Assembly (NCBI RefSeq): GCF_037976325.1
Contig: NZ_CP150265.1
Span: 3,653,501 to 3,717,500 of the forward strand
DNA length: 64,000 bases
Reading direction: 5' to 3'
Source of the DNA: Paenibacillus sp. FSL K6-3182
GTDB lineage: Bacteria > Bacillota > Bacilli > Paenibacillales > Paenibacillaceae
A program made the translations under genes and the position numbers. The notes under the pieces were generated by a model that was not told the origin of the DNA, ran no database searches, and saw nothing but the letters and a program-made list of their open reading frames with translations. Shown piece by piece: positions 60,840 through 64,000 of the stretch; position 1 is the stretch's first letter; the number at the start of each line of letters is the position of its first letter.

Positions 60840-60905
60840 CTCTTAAGGATTGTATGCAGTAATCATTATTGTAGCATAAACAACGGAAATACTGTGGTGA
60901 TTCGC

Positions 60906-60935
60906 TTTACAAATCTATTTCCTTCATCTTATAAT
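60906..60935 (+). promoter_or_regulatory. Promoter of modA
   Basis: TTTACA (60906-60911), 18-nt spacer, TATAAT (60930-60935). Confidence 0.6.
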
Positions 60936-60947
60936 CGGAAAATGGAC

Positions 60948-60965
60948 TATATCTATTTATATCTA
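60948..60965 (+). promoter_or_regulatory. Direct repeat downstream of the modA promoter
   Basis: TATATCTA at 60948-60955 and again at 60958-60965, one helical turn apart, just beyond the -10 element. Possible binding site of the divergent HTH regulator. Confidence 0.4.
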
Positions 60966-60988
60966 AACATAACGAAAGTGGGTATTGA

Positions 60989-61831
60989 ATGATTAATTTA
61001 CTTAAAAAAAGCTATGTTTTATTGTATTTGGTTATGATTATGGTCGTTGTAACGGCCTGTGGATCGAATCAAACGAATCAACCAAGCTCCACCAATCAAC
61101 CAGAAGCAACAGCAATTAGCACGGAAACACCTGCTGAAAATGTTGATTTAACGATTTCGGCAGCTGCAAGTTTAACGGATGCGTTAAAGGAAATTGAAAC
61201 ACAATTTAAGGTAATTCACCCTAATGTAAAACTGAATTTTAACTTTGGCGCTTCAGGCGCTCTTCAGAAGCAGATTGAAAATGGTGCGCCTGCGGATCTT
61301 TTCCTCTCAGCTGCTTCCAAAAACATGAAGTCACTAGTTGATGCGAAGCTGATTGCTGAGGATAGCCAAACAAATCTCCTCTCTAATGGACTCGTGCTCG
61401 TCACTTCAAAAACGTCAAAAACGCAGCTTGCAACGGTTAATGATCTGTTGAACGCTGATGTCAAAACGATTGCAATTGGCATCCCAGAGAGCGTACCGGC
61501 TGGAAGCTATACGAAAGAAGCCTTGGAACAAGCAAAGCTATGGGATAGCTTGCAACCGAAGGTTGTTCAAGCGAAGGATGTCCGTCAGGTTCTTCAGTAC
61601 GTTGAAACAGGCAATGCAGACGCGGGTTTTGTTTATAAGACTGACGCTTTAACATCAGATAAAGTCAATATTGTCCTTACCGTTGATCCTGCAACATACA
61701 CGCCGATCACCTATCCGATTGGTATCGTTACAGCAACAAAGCATCTTCCAGAATCGAAGCAATTTTATGATTATCTTCAAACGGCAGAGGCAATGGCTGT
61801 GTTTGAAAAATTCGGTTTTTCGAAGCCATAA
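60989..61831 (+). CDS. modA: Molybdate ABC transporter substrate-binding lipoprotein ModA
   Basis: 280 aa. Lipobox VTAC at about residues 22-25, a low-complexity Asn/Ser/Gln/Thr linker, then the ModA fold: TISAAASLTDALKEIE near 53 with the Ser that binds oxyanion, FNFGASGALQKQIENGAPADLFLSA near 80-104 and the Tyr region SVPAGSYTKEAL near 168. It delivers molybdate or tungstate to a ModBC permease, yet no modB or modC follows; a terminator comes next. Either an orphan or the rest lies elsewhere. Confidence 0.9.
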   Translation: MINLLKKSYVLLYLVMIMVVVTACGSNQTNQPSSTNQPEATAISTETPAENVDLTISAAASLTDALKEIETQFKVIHPNVKLNFNFGASGALQKQIENGAPADLFLSAASKNMKSLVDAKLIAEDSQTNLLSNGLVLVTSKTSKTQLATVNDLLNADVKTIAIGIPESVPAGSYTKEALEQAKLWDSLQPKVVQAKDVRQVLQYVETGNADAGFVYKTDALTSDKVNIVLTVDPATYTPITYPIGIVTATKHLPESKQFYDYLQTAEAMAVFEKFGFSKP

Positions 61832-61856
61832 TGCATGTAAGAAAAAGCAGTACTTA

Positions 61857-61898
61857 AAAAAACCTCTATTCTTCCACTGGGAAGAACGGAGGTTTTTT
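61857..61898 (+). terminator. Terminator between modA and the TerB-like gene
   Basis: AAAAAACCTC and CTTC pair with GAAG and GAGGTTTTTT across a CACTGG loop; T6 on the plus strand, A6 on the left so it may serve both genes. Confidence 0.85.
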
Positions 61899-61917
61899 AC
61901 TTATGTCTGCTATTTTA

Positions 61918-62325
61918 TTAGGGGTTCAAAATAAGCTTAAGTCCTTCAATTTTGAGCTGATCCATACGAATAACCCAGTTTTTAATGGATTCACAAGTTT
62001 CTTCGTCTAGATTAAGAAGCTCTTTCATATCCTTTGTTAACTCTTTTTCATCGTCATTGTAGTCGCCGTCAGCGAATATGAGAAGCAGAATTTCTGCGAA
62101 AAAGATTTTTTTTACATGATCATCATTAATATTTCCTAGTATATCTGCTAACTGCTTTTCGGATGAAAAGCTTATTACGGCTTGCTGCATATCCATCTCT
62201 TGCATATACGATTGAAGAAATCCTTGTTCTTTCTTGTGAATGAACCCATCAGCATTTGCTGCAAGATGTGCTAATTCGAGAAATGCTTCTTTTTGCTCCT
62301 TGGTTTGTAGAAAATGTAAAAACAT
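61918..62325 (-). CDS. TerB-like (tellurite resistance) family protein
   Basis: 135 aa helical protein. LELAHLAANADGFIHKKEQGFLQ near residue 15 and LLLIFADGDYNDDEKELTK near 80 are the paired acidic metal-binding helices (D-G-D/x-x-x-E) of TerB-like domains. ATG 62325 follows GGAGTG by 6 nt; the frame start at 62376 adds 17 residues without a site. Monocistronic; role in stress or metal response is a family-level guess. Confidence 0.78.
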   Translation of the reverse strand: MFLHFLQTKEQKEAFLELAHLAANADGFIHKKEQGFLQSYMQEMDMQQAVISFSSEKQLADILGNINDDHVKKIFFAEILLLIFADGDYNDDEKELTKDMKELLNLDEETCESIKNWVIRMDQLKIEGLKLILNP

Positions 62326-62477
62326 AAGGTCCACTCCCTTCATTCGAAAATATTTACTCATACTCTTATTCGACATGATTTGACTATTTCCTACTTACAG
62401 CTTATCTTTTCTATTTCAAAAAATGTTTTGTGCCCTTCTATTTTGTTTAGTTTTATATCAAAAGGATGGTGGTCTTG

Positions 62478-63380
62478 ATGAAACAAAAATTCAACACGAT
62501 GCAATTTATAAAATGCTTATACAGCCGTTTTCGTGAGGATGATGTGCCTGCGCTTGGCGCACAGCTAACGTATTATTTGATCTTATCGTTTTTCCCCTTT
62601 CTTATTTTTATGGTCAGTTTGCTTAGCTTTATCGAAATGTCTGGTGATAGCGTGATCGCAGAGTTTATTCGCCTTCTACCTGCAGAAGCAAGTGATACGA
62701 TTAGCGGAATTCTTGCTGAAGTTGTAGATAACAGCAGCGGAACACTGCTGTCAATCGGTATGATTGCGACCATTTGGTCTGCCTCAAACGGTATTAATGC
62801 GATTTTGAAAGGATTGAACAAAGCGTACGATGTTGAGGAAAAGCGGCCGTTTTGGAAGGTACGCGGTATTTCACTGCTATCAACAATTTTTTTAGTCGTC
62901 GTTATTGTTTTGGTCATGGTTATGCTTATTTTCGGTAAAGCTATTGGCGAATACTTATTTAAGTGGCTTGATTATCCAAATGGTTTCGAATGGATTTGGA
63001 ATGTCTTGAAGTATGTCATACCAATTTCGGCAATGATAGGCGCCTTTTCCTTGCTTTATTGGATAGTTCCTAACAGAAGGCTGAGCTTAAAAGAAGCTGT
63101 GCCAGGTGCTTTATTTGCAACTTTTGGTTGGATTGCGACTTCACTTGTTTTTCAATTCTATATGAACAATTTTGGGAACTATTCGAAAACATACGGCAGT
63201 CTCGGAGGAGTAATCATCCTGTTGATCTGGCTCTACATTAGCTCTATCCTCATCATGCTTGGCGGTGAAATTAATGCTACGCTCGCATCAGCAAAAAGCA
63301 ATATTCCACCCAATAACTCAGCTAGACATCGCTTTCGCATTCCGCTTAATCAGAATAAGGATATTAAAACGATAACATAA
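62478..63380 (+). CDS. YihY/virulence factor BrkB family inner-membrane protein
   Basis: 300 aa, six membrane segments. DDVPALGAQLTYYLILSFFPFL near residue 20, ATIWSASNGINAILKGLNKAYDVEE near 100 and YGSLGGVIILLIWLYISSILIMLGGEINA near 245 are the conserved YihY regions. A transport role has been proposed for the family; no ribonuclease activity. ATG 62478 is favoured because GGTGG lies 5 nt upstream; ATG 62466 overlaps that site. Confidence 0.9.
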   Translation: MKQKFNTMQFIKCLYSRFREDDVPALGAQLTYYLILSFFPFLIFMVSLLSFIEMSGDSVIAEFIRLLPAEASDTISGILAEVVDNSSGTLLSIGMIATIWSASNGINAILKGLNKAYDVEEKRPFWKVRGISLLSTIFLVVVIVLVMVMLIFGKAIGEYLFKWLDYPNGFEWIWNVLKYVIPISAMIGAFSLLYWIVPNRRLSLKEAVPGALFATFGWIATSLVFQFYMNNFGNYSKTYGSLGGVIILLIWLYISSILIMLGGEINATLASAKSNIPPNNSARHRFRIPLNQNKDIKTIT

Positions 63381-63479
63381 GTGGAAAATTTGCAGCCTTG
63401 TACAGATACTAGGCGATTATTAACCTTAAATGGATTATAGGCATATGCTGAATAATCTGATTTTGAGGAGTAATGCTGT

Positions 63480-64000
63480 ATGTATCAAATTGAACAAAAC
63501 ACGATTAACTACGCTTATCCATACTCGGATGTTTTCGCAACCAGTGTAAGATTGATGCAGAGCGAACAGCCTCTCACTTTTGTTCTCGTTCATGGCTCCT
63601 GGGCGGATGCGAGCTTTTGGAACGGCATCGGTTATGAATTAACCAAAATGGGCCATACCGTATTCGCGCCTGAATATCCTGGGCATGGTGCAGACCCTAA
63701 TAAAAACGTCACTCATGAAATGATAAGTCATTCTGTAGCCGCTTCTATTGTGTCAAGAAATCTTCAGCAAATCATACTTGTGGGTCACAGCTTCGGAGGC
63801 TCCGTTATCCAAAAGGTTGCAGAGCTTATTCCAGAGCGTATTAGGAGGCTCGTATTTTTGGATGCTTTTGTATTAAACGACGGTGAAATGGTCGCCGATG
63901 AATTTCCATCCCCTGTAAAAGCTAGTTTCCAGCAGCTTAGGGAAAGCTCGAAGGATGATACGATCATGCTGCCATTTTCGCTGTTTCGTGAAACATTTGT
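63480..64000 (+). CDS. Alpha/beta hydrolase, truncated by the window end
   Basis: First 173 residues seen, reading MYQIEQNTINYAYPYSDVF and so on. VLVHGSWADASFWNGIG near 35 is the oxyanion segment, and VGHSFGGSVIQ near 101 holds the nucleophile Ser. The pattern matches EstC/MekB-type esterases of about 235 residues; the acid and His lie beyond the window. GAGGAG lies 9 nt before ATG 63480. Confidence 0.85.
   Translation, partial: MYQIEQNTINYAYPYSDVFATSVRLMQSEQPLTFVLVHGSWADASFWNGIGYELTKMGHTVFAPEYPGHGADPNKNVTHEMISHSVAASIVSRNLQQIILVGHSFGGSVIQKVAELIPERIRRLVFLDAFVLNDGEMVADEFPSPVKASFQQLRESSKDDTIMLPFSLFRETF

Overview
The window looks like chromosomal DNA of a spore-forming, low-to-mid GC member of the Bacillales, most likely Paenibacillus or a close relative. 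Grounds for this are AGGAGG-type ribosome binding sites, many perfect-stem terminators, a multi-domain alpha-1,3-glucanase (GH87) of the kind known from Paenibacillus, a sporulation-type diadenylate cyclase (CdaS), a YtaF-like membrane protein, a DUF4179 anti-sigma/ECF sigma pair and a ykkCD pair behind a guanidine-I riboswitch. No rRNA, tRNA, CRISPR array, insertion sequence or prophage was seen.

Layout. 1-6.5 kb: a UvrA-like ABC ATPase divergent from a MarR regulator with a clear inverted-repeat operator, then a PhyH dioxygenase plus two Gfo/Idh/MocA dehydrogenases. 6.6-17.2 kb: secreted GH87 glucanase, YdhK-type lipoprotein, a FusB-type EF-G-binding protein with an apparent leader-peptide attenuator, a solute-binding protein with a flavin reductase, MurB, and an ECF sigma/anti-sigma pair. 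17.3-22.4 kb: a three-gene Lamassu/ABC-three-component type defence module (alpha/beta hydrolase effector, small middle protein, SMC-like ATPase with zinc hook). 22.5-23.4 kb: guanidine-I riboswitch and guanidinium exporter pair. 23.5-33.8 kb: a tightly overlapping ten-gene biosynthetic operon built around an amino-group carrier protein (LysW-like, 57 aa). 33.9-39.5 kb: an oligopeptide-type ABC transporter operon. 39.7-47.1 kb: quinone-stress-like dioxygenase and MarR, a flavin reductase, CdaS, a secreted beta-propeller, DMT transporters with a Crp/Fnr regulator, and an IclR regulator. 47.4-57.7 kb: a sulfane-sulfur (persulfide) resistance region with a CstR-like repressor. 57.7-64 kb: small proteins, Bax-inhibitor family protein, acetyltransferase, HTH/periplasmic-binding-like regulator divergent from modA, TerB-like protein, YihY, and the start of an alpha/beta hydrolase cut by the window end.

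How the genes fit together. The biosynthetic operon encodes, in order of transcription, carrier protein, LysX-like ligase, a degenerate DegT protein, DegT aminotransferase, LysY-like reductase, a LysZ-LysK fusion, split transketolase, MFS exporter and a second ATP-grasp ligase. By analogy with the vazabitide pathway, glutamate would be loaded on the carrier, reduced to the semialdehyde, extended by two carbons with transketolase, transaminated and released, giving a 2,6-diamino-dihydroxyheptanoate-like amino acid that the last ligase could join to another residue. This is inference from gene content. The persulfide region carries ATACCC-N4/5-GGGTAT palindromes in front of the sulfur-transferase operon (two), a NirB-like/two-component operon and, 40 kb away, the YdhK-type lipoprotein gene, which suggests one regulon. 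All functions are read from sequence patterns without database searches.
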